Positions 47,192-63,398 of a stretch of 64,000 nucleotides of DNA are shown here, one piece after another. Positions within the stretch are counted from its first letter, which is position 1. Each line of letters begins with the position of its first letter. Origin of the DNA: Pseudomonas mendocina (GTDB taxonomy: Bacteria > Pseudomonadota > Gammaproteobacteria > Pseudomonadales > Pseudomonadaceae); contig NZ_CP027657.1 of assembly GCF_003008615.1 (NCBI RefSeq), positions 3,348,001-3,412,000 on the forward strand, read 5' to 3'. A program made the position numbers and the translations under genes. Under the pieces are notes generated by a model, which was given only the letters and a program-made list of their open reading frames with translations, searched no databases and was not told the origin of the DNA.

Positions 47192-48274
47192 ATGCTGCTG
47201 CTGCTGGCGGAGTACCTGCAACAGTTCCACAAGGGCTTCGCGGTCTTTCAGTACCTGACCCTGCGCGGCATCCTCGGCGTGCTCACCGCCCTGGCGCTGT
47301 CGCTGTGGCTCGGCCCGTGGATGATCCGCACCCTGCAGGTGCGTCAGATCGGCCAGTCCGTGCGCAACGATGGCCCGCAGTCGCACCTGTCGAAGAAAGG
47401 CACGCCGACCATGGGTGGCGCGCTGATCCTCACCGCCATCGCCGTCAGCACCTTGCTGTGGGCTGATCTGTCCAACCGCTACGTGTGGGTGGTGCTGGCC
47501 GTGACCCTGCTGTTCGGCGCCATCGGCTGGGTCGATGACTACCGCAAGGTGATCGAGAAGAACTCGCGTGGCCTGCCGAGCCGCTGGAAGTACTTTTGGC
47601 AGTCGGTGTTCGGCCTGGGCGCCGCCTTCTTCCTTTATATGACTGCGCAGAGCCCGGTGGAAACCACCCTGATCCTGCCGTTGTTGAAAGACGTGAGCAT
47701 TCCGCTGGGCATCGGCTTCGTGGTGCTGACCTACTTCGTCATCGTCGGCTCGAGCAACGCGGTGAACCTCACCGACGGCCTCGATGGCCTGGCCATTCTG
47801 CCGACGGTGATGGTCGGCGGTGCACTGGGCATCTTCTGCTACCTGTCGGGCAACGTGAATTTCGCCGAGTACCTGCTGATCCCGTACGTTCCAGGCTCCG
47901 GTGAGCTGATTGTGTTCTGCGCCGCGCTGGTCGGTGCCGGTCTGGGCTTTTTGTGGTTCAACACTTACCCGGCGCAGGTCTTCATGGGCGACGTCGGTGC
48001 GCTGGCGCTCGGCGCCGCGCTGGGCACCATCGCCGTGATCGTTCGCCAGGAAATCGTGCTGTTCATCATGGGCGGCGTGTTCGTGATGGAAACCCTGTCG
48101 GTGATCATCCAGGTAGCCAGCTTCAAGCTGACCGGCAAGCGCGTGTTCCGCATGGCACCGATTCACCACCACTTCGAACTCAAGGGCTGGCCCGAGCCAC
48201 GCGTGATCGTCCGTTTCTGGATCATCACCGTGATTCTCGTGTTGATCGGCCTAGCCACCCTGAAACTGAGGTAA
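47192..48274 (+). CDS. mraY: Phospho-MurNAc-pentapeptide translocase
   Basis: 360 residues, ten membrane helices. It joins UDP-MurNAc-pentapeptide to undecaprenyl phosphate, making lipid [31 protein letters not shown], the catalytic-aspartate block [14 protein letters not shown], and [15 protein letters not shown] are all diagnostic. ATG 47192 follows the murF stop directly. Confidence 0.98.
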   Translation: MLLLLAEYLQQFHKGFAVFQYLTLRGILGVLTALALSLWLGPWMIRTLQVRQIGQSVRNDGPQSHLSKKGTPTMGGALILTAIAVSTLLWADLSNRYVWVVLAVTLLFGAIGWVDDYRKVIEKNSRGLPSRWKYFWQSVFGLGAAFFLYMTAQSPVETTLILPLLKDVSIPLGIGFVVLTYFVIVGSSNAVNLTDGLDGLAILPTVMVGGALGIFCYLSGNVNFAEYLLIPYVPGSGELIVFCAALVGAGLGFLWFNTYPAQVFMGDVGALALGAALGTIAVIVRQEIVLFIMGGVFVMETLSVIIQVASFKLTGKRVFRMAPIHHHFELKGWPEPRVIVRFWIITVILVLIGLATLKLR

Positions 48275-48280
48275 TAGAGC

Positions 48281-49627
48281 GTGTCGTTGATCGCTTCCGA
48301 CCAATTCCGCATCGTTGTCGGCCTCGGCAAGAGCGGCATGTCCCTGGTGCGCTTCCTGGCGCGCCAGGGCGTGCGCTTTGCCGTGGCCGATACGCGCGCG
48401 AATCCGCCGGAGCTGGAAGCGCTCAAGCGTGACTACCCGCAGGTGGAAGTGCGCTGCGGTGAGCTGGACGTGGACTTCCTCTGCCGCGCCTCGGAGCTGT
48501 ACGTGAGTCCGGGCCTGGCCGTGGCCACCCCGGCACTGGCGGAAGCGGCTGCGCGTGGCGTGAAGTTGTCCGGTGATATCGATCTGTTCGCTCGTCATGC
48601 CAAGGCGCCGATCGTCGCCATCACCGGCTCCAACGCCAAGAGCACCGTTACCACGCTGGTCGGTGAGATGGCTGCCGCGGCGGGCAAGCGTGTCGCGGTC
48701 GGCGGCAACCTGGGAATGCCGGCGCTCGACCTGCTCAGCGACGATATCGAGCTGTACGTGCTGGAGCTGTCCAGCTTCCAGCTGGAAACCACCGAGCAGT
48801 TGAACGCTGAAGTGGCCACCTGCCTGAACGTCAGCGAAGACCACATGGATCGCTACAGCGGCCTGCCGGCTTATCACCTGGCCAAGCACCGCATTTTCCG
48901 TGGCGCCCGCCAGGTGGTGGTGAATCGTGATGATGCGCTGTCACGCCCGCTGATCGCCGACCAGGTTACCTGCTGGGAATTCGGCCTGGGCAAGCCGGAC
49001 TTCAAGCGTTTCGGCCTGCTGGAAGAGCAGGGCGAGAAGTACCTGGCCTTCCGTTTCGAGGCGTTGCTGCCAACCGCCGAGCTGAAGATTCGTGGCGCGC
49101 ACAATCAGTCCAATGCGCTGGCGGCGCTGGCGCTCGGTAATGCCGTAGGCCTGCCGATGGACGCCATGCTGAGCACCCTGCGCCAGTTCGCTGGTCTGCC
49201 GCACCGTTGCCAGTGGGTGCGTGAGCGCGGCGACGTGAGTTATTACGACGATTCCAAGGCCACCAACGTCGGTGCGGCGCTGGCGGCCATCGAAGGCCTG
49301 GGCGCCGATATCGCAGGCAAGCTGGTGCTGATCGCCGGTGGCGATGGCAAGGGCGCCGACTTCTCTGCGCTCAAGACCCCGGTCGCGCGGTTCTGCCGTG
49401 CAGTGGTGTTGTTGGGGCGCGATGCCGAGCGAATCGCCGAAGCGCTGGGCGATGCTGCGCCGCTGGTACGGGTGAAAACCCTCGATGAGGCTGTGCAGCG
49501 TTGCAGTGAACTGGCCGAAGCGGGCGATGCCGTGCTGCTGTCGCCGGCTTGCGCCAGCCTGGACATGTTCAAGAACTTCGAAGAACGCGGGCGCCTGTTC
49601 GCCCTGGCTGTGGAGGGGCTGTTCTGA
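48281..49627 (+). CDS. murD: UDP-MurNAc-L-alanine D-glutamate ligase
   Basis: 448 residues. GTG start at 48281, six bases after mraY. It adds D-glutamate. GLGKSGMSLVRFL at the N-terminus binds UDP; AITGSNAKSTVTTLVG is the ATP loop with the usual MurD NAKST form; ELSSFQLETT and YYDDSKATNVGAAL are further MurD blocks. Confidence 0.97.
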   Translation: MSLIASDQFRIVVGLGKSGMSLVRFLARQGVRFAVADTRANPPELEALKRDYPQVEVRCGELDVDFLCRASELYVSPGLAVATPALAEAAARGVKLSGDIDLFARHAKAPIVAITGSNAKSTVTTLVGEMAAAAGKRVAVGGNLGMPALDLLSDDIELYVLELSSFQLETTEQLNAEVATCLNVSEDHMDRYSGLPAYHLAKHRIFRGARQVVVNRDDALSRPLIADQVTCWEFGLGKPDFKRFGLLEEQGEKYLAFRFEALLPTAELKIRGAHNQSNALAALALGNAVGLPMDAMLSTLRQFAGLPHRCQWVRERGDVSYYDDSKATNVGAALAAIEGLGADIAGKLVLIAGGDGKGADFSALKTPVARFCRAVVLLGRDAERIAEALGDAAPLVRVKTLDEAVQRCSELAEAGDAVLLSPACASLDMFKNFEERGRLFALAVEGLF

Positions 49628-50844
49628 TGCTGGCCTTCCTGCACATCCGCCCCTCGCCGCTGTTGGGACGCGGCTTCGATGTCGACTTCCCGATGCTGGC
49701 TGGTTGCCTCGGTCTGCTGGGGCTGGGCCTGGTGATGATCACTTCGGCTTCCTCGGAAGTGGCGGCGGCGCTGTCCGGCAATCCGCTGTACCACATGATC
49801 CGTCACCTGGTTTACCTGGTCATCGGCCTGGGCGCCGCCGGCATCGTGCTGATGATCCCGATGAGTTTCTGGCAGCGCTACGGCTGGATGATGCTGCTGG
49901 CGGCCTTTGGCCTGCTGGTGCTGGTGCTGATCCCGGGTATCGGCCGTGAGGTCAACGGTGCACGGCGTTGGATCGGTTTTGGCGCCTTCAACGTGCAACC
50001 TTCGGAAATCGCCAAGGTGTTCGTGGTCGTCTACCTGGCCGGTTATCTGGTACGCCGCCAGGAAGAGGTGCGCGAAAGCTGGATGGGCTTCTTCAAGCCT
50101 TTCGTCGTGCTGCTGCCGATGGCTGGCCTGCTGCTGCTGGAGCCGGACTTCGGCGCCACCGTGGTGATGATGGGCGCGGCCATGGCCATGCTGTTCCTTG
50201 GTGGTGTCGGCATGCTGCGCTTCGGCCTGATGGTGGCGTTGGCCGTCGGCGCGGTGTTCGTCCTGGTACAGACTCAGGAATACCGCCTGCAGCGACTGAT
50301 CACCTTCACCGACCCCTGGGCCGACCAGTACGGTTCCGGTTACCAGTTGACCCAGGCGCTGATCGCCTTCGGCCGTGGTGAATGGTTCGGCGTTGGTCTG
50401 GGCAACAGCATCCAGAAGCAGTTCTATCTGCCGGAAGCGCATACTGACTTCGTTTTCTCGGTATTGGCCGAAGAGCTGGGTTTCGTTGGTGCGCTGGCGA
50501 CTCTGGCGTTGTTCGTCTTCGTCTGCGTACGTGGCCTGTACATCGGCCTGTGGGCGGAGAAGGCCAAGCAGTTCTTCTCAGCCTACGTGGCCTATGGGCT
50601 GTCCTTCCTGTGGATCGGCCAGTTCCTGATCAATATCGGTGTGAATACCGGCCTGCTGCCGACCAAGGGGCTGACCCTGCCATTTCTCAGTTATGGCGGC
50701 TCGTCGCTGGTGATCTGCTGCGTCAGCCTGGCGGTGCTGCTGCGTATCGAGTGGGAGCGGCGCAACGTGCTCGGCAATGAGGACGTGGAGTTCAGCGAAG
50801 CGGATTTCGCCGAGCCGGAGCAGGAGGTGGCCCATGCGCGGTAA
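49627..50844 (+). CDS. ftsW: SEDS septal glycosyltransferase FtsW
   Basis: 405 residues from ATG 49627 (overlap with the murD stop, TGATG). About ten membrane helices. RRWIGFGAFNVQPSEIAKV, LEPDFGATVVM, YLPEAHTDFVFSVLAEELG and LPFLSYGGSSLV are SEDS blocks. FtsW polymerises glycan at the septum with FtsI. The murG ATG lies 11 bp inside its end. Confidence 0.97.
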   Translation: MLAFLHIRPSPLLGRGFDVDFPMLAGCLGLLGLGLVMITSASSEVAAALSGNPLYHMIRHLVYLVIGLGAAGIVLMIPMSFWQRYGWMMLLAAFGLLVLVLIPGIGREVNGARRWIGFGAFNVQPSEIAKVFVVVYLAGYLVRRQEEVRESWMGFFKPFVVLLPMAGLLLLEPDFGATVVMMGAAMAMLFLGGVGMLRFGLMVALAVGAVFVLVQTQEYRLQRLITFTDPWADQYGSGYQLTQALIAFGRGEWFGVGLGNSIQKQFYLPEAHTDFVFSVLAEELGFVGALATLALFVFVCVRGLYIGLWAEKAKQFFSAYVAYGLSFLWIGQFLINIGVNTGLLPTKGLTLPFLSYGGSSLVICCVSLAVLLRIEWERRNVLGNEDVEFSEADFAEPEQEVAHAR

Positions 50845-51896
50845 CGTCCTGATCATGGCTGGTGGTACCGGCGGCCACGTGTTCCCGGCGCTGGCTTGCG
50901 CACGTGAATTCCAGGCGCGTGGCTATACCGTGCATTGGCTGGGTACGCCGCGTGGCATCGAGAACGAACTGGTGCCGCAGGCGGGCTTGCCGCTGCACCT
51001 GATCAACGTCAGCGGCCTGCGTGGCAAGGGCAAGCTCTCCCTGCTCAAGGCGCCATTCCAGTTGCTGCGTTCGCTGCTGCAGGCGCGCCGCATCGTGCGC
51101 GAGTTGCAGCCGGTGTGCGTGCTCGGCATGGGCGGTTATGTCACCGGCCCTGGCGGGCTCGCTGCGCGCCTGGCAGGTGTGCCCCTGGTCATTCACGAGC
51201 AGAACGCCGTCGCCGGTACTGCCAATCGCCTGTTGTCGCGTATCGCCAATCGTATCTGCGAAGCCTTCCCGAACACCTTCGCGGCGTCCGACAAGCGGCG
51301 CACCACCGGTAACCCGGTGCGTGAAGAGCTTTTCCTGGAAACGCCACGCGAGCCGCTGGCCGGTCGTCAGCCGAAACTGCTGGTGCTGGGTGGCAGCCTG
51401 GGCGCCGAACCACTGAACAAGCTGCTGCCCGCAGCGCTGGAGAAGCTGTCTGCCGAACTGCGTCCGCAGGTGTTCCACCAGGCGGGCAAGCAGCACGCCG
51501 AAATCACTGCGGAGCGTTATCGCGATGCTGCGGTCGAAGCCGAGGTCGCGCCCTTCATCAAGGACATGGCTCGTGCCTATGGCTGGGCCGATCTGGTGAT
51601 CTGCCGCGCTGGTGCGCTGACGGTCAGCGAACTCGCCGCCGCGGGTCTGCCGTCGATGCTGGTGCCCTTGCCGCATGCCATCGACGATCACCAGAGCCGC
51701 AATGCCGAATACCTGGCGAAGGAGGGCGCTGCCGTTCTTCTTCCGCAACATGCCACTGACGCGGCCAAGCTTGCCGCGCAGCTCACCGAGGTTCTGATGC
51801 ACCTGGAAAAACTCACCGCCATGGGCGCTACTGCGCGTCGTCTGGCCAAACCCGATGCCACCCGCACGGTCGTTGACATCTGCCAGGAGGTGGCCC

Positions 51897-51904
<8 letters not shown>
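50834..51904 (+). CDS. murG: Lipid II synthase MurG
   Basis: 356 residues from ATG 50834, with GGAGGTGG six bases upstream. It transfers GlcNAc to lipid I on the inner membrane face. [17 protein letters not shown] is the first glycine-rich loop; [33 protein letters not shown] and [13 protein letters not shown] are the GT28 nucleotide-sugar blocks. Confidence 0.97.
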
Positions 51905-54277
<2,373 letters not shown>

Positions 54278-54280
54278 GCG

Positions 54281-55147
54281 ATGAGCATCGCTCTGCGTCA
54301 TCAGGACTCGCTGAGGGCTCCGCAACGCGGCAAGCCCGCGCCGCGTGGCGCCAGCCGTCTGGTGGCCAAGGAGCCGATGCGCCTGCGTTTGCCCAAGCCG
54401 GATTTTTCCTGGGTTGGCCGTTTGCTCTGGCCGTTGCTGCTGGTTGGCCTGGGTTTCGGCGCCTACGAGGGGGCCCAGCGTCTGCTGCCTTATGCCGACC
54501 GCCCGATTGCGCGCATCAGCGTGCAGGGCGACCTGGCTTATATCAGTCAGCAGGCGGTGCAGCGCCGGATCGCGCCATTCATCGAGGCGAGCTTCTTCAG
54601 TGTCGATCTGCGCGGCATGCGCGAAGAGTTGGAGCGCATGCCCTGGATCGCCCATGCCGAAGTACGCCGCGTCTGGCCGGATCAGATCGACGTGCGCCTG
54701 GAAGAGCAACTGCCGATTGCCCGTTGGGGCGATGAGGCGCTGCTCAACAACCAGGGCCAGGCGTTCGCGCCGCAGGAGCTGGATAACTACCAGCATCTGC
54801 CGCAGTTGTCTGGCCCGAAACGCGCGCAGCCCAAGGTGATGCAGCAGTACCAGATGCTCAGCCAGTTGTTGCGGCCGATGGGGTTTACCGTGGTCGGGCT
54901 GCAGTTGCGTGAGCGTGGCAGCTGGTTCCTCTCGGCTACCGAGAATGCCAGCGGCCAGCGCATCGACATCCTGCTGGGGCGTGATCACGTGGTGGAAAAA
55001 ATGCGTCGTTTTGCCGCGATTTACGAGCGGGAACTGAAAGAACAGAGCGCGAATATCGCGCGCATCGACCTGCGTTATGCCAACGGCCTGGCCGTGGCCT
55101 GGCGTGAGCCGGTGGAGCCGGCTGCGGCCGAGCAGAAAGTGAATTGA
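54281..55147 (+). CDS. ftsQ: Cell division protein FtsQ
   Basis: 288 residues. A basic cytoplasmic tail is followed by one membrane helix ([17 protein letters not shown]), then a POTRA domain ([18 protein letters not shown]) and the beta domain ([18 protein letters not shown]). FtsQ holds FtsB and FtsL and recruits later division proteins. ftsA follows after 15 bp with GAGGAGAGGCAGGAC as leader. Confidence 0.95.
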   Translation: MSIALRHQDSLRAPQRGKPAPRGASRLVAKEPMRLRLPKPDFSWVGRLLWPLLLVGLGFGAYEGAQRLLPYADRPIARISVQGDLAYISQQAVQRRIAPFIEASFFSVDLRGMREELERMPWIAHAEVRRVWPDQIDVRLEEQLPIARWGDEALLNNQGQAFAPQELDNYQHLPQLSGPKRAQPKVMQQYQMLSQLLRPMGFTVVGLQLRERGSWFLSATENASGQRIDILLGRDHVVEKMRRFAAIYERELKEQSANIARIDLRYANGLAVAWREPVEPAAAEQKVN

Positions 55148-55162
55148 GGAGAGGCAGGACTA

Positions 55163-56410
55163 ATGAGTAGCGCGCAGAGCGGCAAGATGATCGTTGGCCT
55201 GGACATCGGCACCTCCAAGGTGGTGGCGCTGGTGGGTGAGGTGACGGCCGACGGCCAGCTGGAAATCGTCGGTATCGGCACGCATCCGTCGCGCGGGCTG
55301 AAGAAGGGCGTGGTGGTCAATATCGAGTCCACCGTGGCCTCGATCCAGCGTGCGGTGGAAGAGGCGCAGCTGATGGCCGGTTGCCGTATCCACTCGGCGT
55401 TCGTCGGTGTGGCCGGCAATCACATTCGCAGCCTGAACAGCCATGGCATCGTCGCCATCCGCGACCGCGAAGTCAGCCCGGCGGATATCGAACGCGTACT
55501 CGACGCCGCTCAGGCCGTGGCCATTCCGGCGGATCAGCGCGTGCTGCACACCCTGGCGCAGGATTACGTGATCGACAACCAGGAAGGCGTGCGCGAGCCG
55601 CTGGGTATGTCTGGTGTGCGTCTGGAGGCCAAGGTGCATGTGGTCACCTGCGCCGTGAATGCCTCGCAGAACATCGAGAAGTGCGTGCGTCGCTGTGGCC
55701 TGGAAGTCGACGACATCATCCTCGAGCAGCTCGCATCGGCCTATTCGGTACTGACCGAAGACGAGAAGGAGCTGGGCGTGTGCCTGGTGGACATCGGCGG
55801 TGGTACCACCGATATCGCCATCTTCACCGAAGGTGCGATCCGTCATACCGCGGTCATTCCGATCGCCGGCGATCAGGTCACCAACGACATCGCCATGGCC
55901 CTGCGTACGCCGACCCAGTACGCCGAGGAAATCAAGATCCGTTACGCCTGCGCCCTGGCCAAACTGGCCGGCGCCGGCGAGACCATCAAGGTACCGAGCG
56001 TCGGTGATCGTCCGCCGCGTGACCTGTCGCGCCAGTCGCTGGCCGAGGTGGTCGAGCCGCGTTACGACGAACTGTTCACCCTGATCCAGGCCGAGCTGCG
56101 TCGCAGTGGCTACGAGGATCTGATTCCAGCCGGCATCGTCATGACTGGCGGCACGGCGAAGATGGAAGGGGCGGTCGAGCTGGCCGAGGAAATCTTCCAC
56201 ATGCCCGTACGACTTGGTGTGCCGCACAGCGTCAAGGGCATGGCCGATGTGGTGCGCAACCCGATTTATTCCACCGGTGTGGGGCTGCTCCTGTACGGAC
56301 TGCAGAAGCAGAACGACGGCATCTCCATTTCGGTAGGCAGTCCTTATCAGGACGAAACCAAGACCCCGGTACTCGAGCGCATCAAGCGCTGGGTGCAAGG
56401 TAATTTCTAA
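55163..56410 (+). CDS. ftsA: Divisome actin homologue FtsA
   Basis: 415 residues. It tethers FtsZ polymers to the membrane. MIVGLDIGTSKVVALVGEV (phosphate 1) and CLVDIGGGTTDIAIF (phosphate 2) mark the actin-like ATPase fold; the final amphipathic helix (LERIKRWVQGNF) is the membrane-targeting sequence. ftsZ follows after 42 bp with its own strong ribosome site. Confidence 0.97.
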   Translation: MSSAQSGKMIVGLDIGTSKVVALVGEVTADGQLEIVGIGTHPSRGLKKGVVVNIESTVASIQRAVEEAQLMAGCRIHSAFVGVAGNHIRSLNSHGIVAIRDREVSPADIERVLDAAQAVAIPADQRVLHTLAQDYVIDNQEGVREPLGMSGVRLEAKVHVVTCAVNASQNIEKCVRRCGLEVDDIILEQLASAYSVLTEDEKELGVCLVDIGGGTTDIAIFTEGAIRHTAVIPIAGDQVTNDIAMALRTPTQYAEEIKIRYACALAKLAGAGETIKVPSVGDRPPRDLSRQSLAEVVEPRYDELFTLIQAELRRSGYEDLIPAGIVMTGGTAKMEGAVELAEEIFHMPVRLGVPHSVKGMADVVRNPIYSTGVGLLLYGLQKQNDGISISVGSPYQDETKTPVLERIKRWVQGNF

Positions 56411-56452
56411 ATTTGCAGTAGGCGTTACAACTAGAAAGGAAGGAGAGGGATC

Positions 56453-57646
56453 ATGTTCGAACTAGTAGACAACATTCCACAAAGTGCGGTGATCAAGGTC
56501 ATCGGTGTCGGTGGTGGCGGCGGTAACGCGGTCAATCACATGGCGGTCAGCAACATCGAGGGCGTCGAGTTCATCTGCGCCAACACCGATGCGCAGGCGC
56601 TGAAGAACATCGGTGCGCGCACCGTACTGCAGCTCGGCCCAGGCGTGACCAAGGGCCTGGGTGCTGGCGCCAATCCGGAGGTCGGTCGTCAGGCCGCGCT
56701 GGAAGACCGCGAGCGCATCGCTGAAGTGCTGCAGGGCACCGACATGGTGTTCATCACCACCGGTATGGGTGGTGGTACCGGTACTGGCGCTGCGCCGGTG
56801 ATCGCCGAGGTGGCCAAGGAAATGGGCATCCTCACCGTTGCGGTGGTGACTCGCCCGTTCCCGTTCGAGGGCAAGAAGCGCATGGTCATTGCCGATGAAG
56901 GCATCCGCGCGCTGGCCGAGAGCGTCGACTCGCTGATCACCATCCCGAACGAAAAACTGCTGACCATTCTCGGTAAGGACGCCAGCCTGCTGTCGGCTTT
57001 CGCCAAGGCCGATGACGTGCTGGCCGGTGCCGTACGCGGTATCTCCGACATCATCAAGCGTCCGGGCATGATCAACGTCGACTTCGCCGACGTGAAGACC
57101 GTGATGAGCGAGATGGGCATGGCGATGATGGGCACCGGCTGCGCCAGCGGTCCGAACCGTGCTCGCGAAGCCACTGAGGCTGCTATCCGCAACCCGCTGC
57201 TGGAAGACGTCAACCTGCAGGGCGCGCGCGGCATCCTGGTCAACATCACTGCCGGTCCGGATCTGTCCCTGGGTGAGTACTCCGATGTGGGTAACATCAT
57301 CGAACAATTCGCTTCCGAGCAAGCCACCGTCAAGGTCGGCACCGTGATCGACGCCGACATGCGCGACGAACTGCACGTCACTGTGGTCGCCACTGGCCTC
57401 GGCGCGCGCATGGAGAAGCCGGTCAAGGTGATCGACAACACCGTGCAGGTCGCCGTCAGCCAGCCAGTTGCCCAGCAGCCCGCCGCGCCTGCGCGCAGCG
57501 AGCAATCGGTCAACTACAAGGACTACGAGCGTCCGACCGTACAGCGTCAGAGCCACGGTGGCGCAGCGACTGCAGCCAAGCTCAATACCCAGGATGATCT
57601 CGATTATCTGGATATTCCGGCTTTCCTGCGTCGTCAGGCTGATTGA
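56453..57646 (+). CDS. ftsZ: Tubulin homologue FtsZ
   Basis: 397 residues. The GTPase forms the Z-ring. The tubulin signature GGGTGTGAAPV, the opening IKVIGVGGGGGNAVNHM and the T7-loop region NVDFADVKTVM are present. A variable linker precedes the conserved C-terminal peptide DYLDIPAFLRRQAD that binds FtsA and ZipA. AAGGAAGGAGAGGG ahead of the ATG is a very strong ribosome site, in line with high FtsZ need. Confidence 0.98.
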   Translation: MFELVDNIPQSAVIKVIGVGGGGGNAVNHMAVSNIEGVEFICANTDAQALKNIGARTVLQLGPGVTKGLGAGANPEVGRQAALEDRERIAEVLQGTDMVFITTGMGGGTGTGAAPVIAEVAKEMGILTVAVVTRPFPFEGKKRMVIADEGIRALAESVDSLITIPNEKLLTILGKDASLLSAFAKADDVLAGAVRGISDIIKRPGMINVDFADVKTVMSEMGMAMMGTGCASGPNRAREATEAAIRNPLLEDVNLQGARGILVNITAGPDLSLGEYSDVGNIIEQFASEQATVKVGTVIDADMRDELHVTVVATGLGARMEKPVKVIDNTVQVAVSQPVAQQPAAPARSEQSVNYKDYERPTVQRQSHGGAATAAKLNTQDDLDYLDIPAFLRRQAD

Positions 57647-57677
57647 TGGAATGTATCAGGAGTATGAAGGTGATTGG

Positions 57678-57706
57678 TGTTCAGCAAAGGTCGGTTCTGC
57701 TATCAT
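57678..57706 (+). promoter_or_regulatory. Possible lpxC promoter
   Basis: TATCAT (57701-57706) with TGTTCA at 17-bp spacing lies 52 bp before the lpxC ATG in the ftsZ-lpxC gap. The -35 is a weak match, so this is tentative. Separate lpxC expression is known in related species. Confidence 0.4.
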
Positions 57707-57739
57707 TCCCGACCATTGTTGAAAACAGTTCGCAACTAG

Positions 57740-58669
<930 letters not shown>

Positions 58670-58695
58670 ACGAACTCTCTTTCCTGCTTCAATTT

Positions 58696-58724
58696 GAGGC
58701 CACCTTCGGGTGGCCTCTTTTTTT
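58696..58724 (+). terminator. Terminator after lpxC
   Basis: GAGGCCACC-TTC-GGGTGGCCTC followed by seven T. It is followed at once by a GTGCGC-type repeat. Confidence 0.93.
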
Positions 58725-58796
58725 CGTAGGGTGTCGCGGGGCCGCCCAGGCCGTGCGCACTGATCCCCCATAGCAATTGGTGCGTCCCACCCTACG
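58725..58796. repeat. GTGCGC-type palindromic repeat, copy 4 (diverged)
   Basis: Begins CGTAGGGTGTCGCGGG and ends GGTGCGTCCCACCCTACG, with CCGTGCGCAC inside. The outer arms are inverted as in copies 1-3, but the centre has diverged. It lies between convergent lpxC and dciA. Confidence 0.75.
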
Positions 58797-58823
58797 GATT
58801 TACCGACGAACGGAAAAAGGGCG

Positions 58824-59279
58824 TTATTGGTCTTTCAGCGTGTGGCTGGCCAGCCGCTCGAGCGCGGCGCGCAGCCTGGGGTCGCGGATGCCTTCAGCAC
58901 CTGCCTGGATACTTTGGGCGGCGCTATTGGACAGGTGAATGGTGCGACCGGTTCCGCGATTCGGCCCGACTTGAGGTTGCACCTTGAACAGGATTTTCGT
59001 TAAGGTCGCGAATTCTTCGAGCATCTGTAGTTGTCGTTGCAATCTTCTTTGCTGATAACGCAGGCGTGTTGCCCAGTGGCCATCGGTCACTATCAATAGC
59101 AAACAGCCGTTGTTCCAGGACGCTACATGACAGTGTTCCCGGGCGGCAGGTTGTAGCTGGCTTTCGACAAGACGCTGCAAGTTGGTCAGGCGTTGCGCCT
59201 GACCGAACAGCGCTTTCAGGGGCTTGGCTTCGCGTAACAGCGCAGCGGGTGCCTGGGCCGGCAAGGGACGGAACGACAT
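58824..59279 (-). CDS. dciA: DciA-type helicase loader (DUF721)
   Basis: 151 residues. The N-terminal half (PLKALFGQAQRLTNLQRLVE, then ARE-HCHVASWNNGCLLLIV) is the DUF721/DciA KH-like domain, followed by a charged disordered tail. DciA loads the DnaB helicase in bacteria that lack DnaC. It stands alone, leftward, between lpxC and the M23 peptidase gene, as in P. aeruginosa. Confidence 0.88.
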   Translation of the reverse strand: MSFRPLPAQAPAALLREAKPLKALFGQAQRLTNLQRLVESQLQPAAREHCHVASWNNGCLLLIVTDGHWATRLRYQQRRLQRQLQMLEEFATLTKILFKVQPQVGPNRGTGRTIHLSNSAAQSIQAGAEGIRDPRLRAALERLASHTLKDQ

Positions 59280-59358
59280 GGCAGGAGGCCTTAGATTGCA
59301 GAGCCATCATGGTAGCAGAGCCTGCTGCCGGTCTGTGTTCTGCCAGTAAGGGGAAGCC

Positions 59359-60279
59359 ATGCAAATCATTCTTTTAAATAGTCGACACGGCTGCGCACGA
59401 ACGATCAATCTCGATCTGCGCTGGTTGTTGTTGGCGTCGTTTCTCCTCTTGATATCGAGCTTGGGCGCAGGTGCGGCGGTGGGTGCCAAGTGGCTGACGG
59501 CCGATCCGGTGGTCGATAACCGCCTGGCAGAGGCGCTCGATCAGCAGCGCGAGCAGGTCGGTGTGGTACGACAGGATGCCCAGCGCCAACTGGATGCTTT
59601 CGCCGTCCATGTCGCTGAACTGCAGGCGCGGCTGACCCGTCTCGATGCCCTCGGTGAACGGCTCACCGAACTGGCGGAGCTGGATGCGGGCGAGTTCGAC
59701 TTTTCCCTCAGTGTCGGTCAGGGCGGTGCGGAAGATGCGCTCGGCGCCTCGGCCTATGCGCCTCCGCCATTCATGAATGCCCTGGACGATCTGGCGTTGC
59801 GCGTCGAGAGTCGCGAGCATCAGCTGGAAGTGCTGGAGCAGTTGCTCGGCGAGCGCCGCCTGAACGAAGCGGAAACGCTCTCGGGACGCCCAGTCCTGCA
59901 AGGCTATGTGTCCTCGCCGTTCGGTCGTCGCGTACATCCGCTCACCGGGCGTGCCAGTGTGCACAAGGGCATCGACTTCGCTGCCAAGCCAGGTAGCGAC
60001 GTGGTGTCGGTCGCCGCTGGTGTGGTGACTTTCTCCGGCAAGAAAAGCGGCTATGGCAATACGGTGGAAATCAGCCATGCCGATGGCTATGTCACCCTCT
60101 ACGCGCACAACCAGAGCAACACGGTACAGATCGGTGATCTGGTGCAGCGCGGTCAGACCATCGCCAAGGTCGGTCGTAGTGGTCGCTCCACTGGTTATCA
60201 CGTGCATTTCGAGGTCAGCAAGGGGGGCCGTCAGGTCAACCCGGCGCTGTATATCGCGCGCACCAATGGGGCTGAATGA
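59359..60279 (+). CDS. M23 (LytM) peptidase with coiled coil
   Basis: 306 residues. One N-terminal membrane helix (WLLLASFLLLISSLGAGAAV), a coiled-coil region (about 52-115) and a C-terminal LytM domain. Metal and catalytic residues are seen in GRASVHKGIDFAA (HxxxD) and TGYHVHFEV (HxH). The active site looks intact, so it is either an endopeptidase or an activator of the EnvC type. It stands between dciA and secA. Confidence 0.92.
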   Translation: MQIILLNSRHGCARTINLDLRWLLLASFLLLISSLGAGAAVGAKWLTADPVVDNRLAEALDQQREQVGVVRQDAQRQLDAFAVHVAELQARLTRLDALGERLTELAELDAGEFDFSLSVGQGGAEDALGASAYAPPPFMNALDDLALRVESREHQLEVLEQLLGERRLNEAETLSGRPVLQGYVSSPFGRRVHPLTGRASVHKGIDFAAKPGSDVVSVAAGVVTFSGKKSGYGNTVEISHADGYVTLYAHNQSNTVQIGDLVQRGQTIAKVGRSGRSTGYHVHFEVSKGGRQVNPALYIARTNGAE

Positions 60280-60517
60280 GGGCGCGCGTAGCGCCCCTTG
60301 AATTCCATTCAATCGCCCCCATCTATTTCGGCATGCCGCGTCTCGGCTTTCCCCGAGGCTGGTGCGGTGTGCGCCATCATGCGGTAGCAATGGGCTGACA
60401 ACGTCACTTTCATCCCCGGCGTTTCCGGGTAGAATGCCCCCTTCGCCTGCAGCCATGCTGGCTGCCTGGTCGCGGTTTGCGCCGACCTCCATCCATTCGC
60501 CGGAAGATCCTGTCGAT
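60280..60517 (+). other. Intergenic region upstream of secA
   Basis: 238 bp without a gene. A weak hairpin GGGCGC/GCGCCC (60280-60296) follows the peptidase stop. A TAGAAT at 60430-60435 could be the secA -10 box; no good -35 is visible. I saw no secM-like arrest ORF in the region. Confidence 0.4.
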
Positions 60518-63253
<2,736 letters not shown>

Positions 63254-63309
63254 TCGTAGACACCTGCTTGCAGTAGAGGGCGCTTCGGCTATGCTGTCGC
63301 CGCCCTGAC

Positions 63310-63344
63310 AACGCCGCGAACGGCTCAGCCGCTCGCGGCGTTTT
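63310..63344 (+). terminator. Terminator after secA
   Basis: AACGCCGCGAACGGC pairs with GCCGCTCGCGGCGTT around TCA, with one mismatch, then TTTT. Confidence 0.9.
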
Positions 63345-63398
63345 ACCATCTCATTCGGTCGCTGAGGCGGCCACCGCACACTTGAAGGAGCGCACCTC

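Noticed and set aside
60280..60517. A secM-like arrest peptide upstream of secA
   Set aside because: No short ORF with an arrest motif was found in the gap; the upstream gene is an M23 peptidase with no SecM resemblance.
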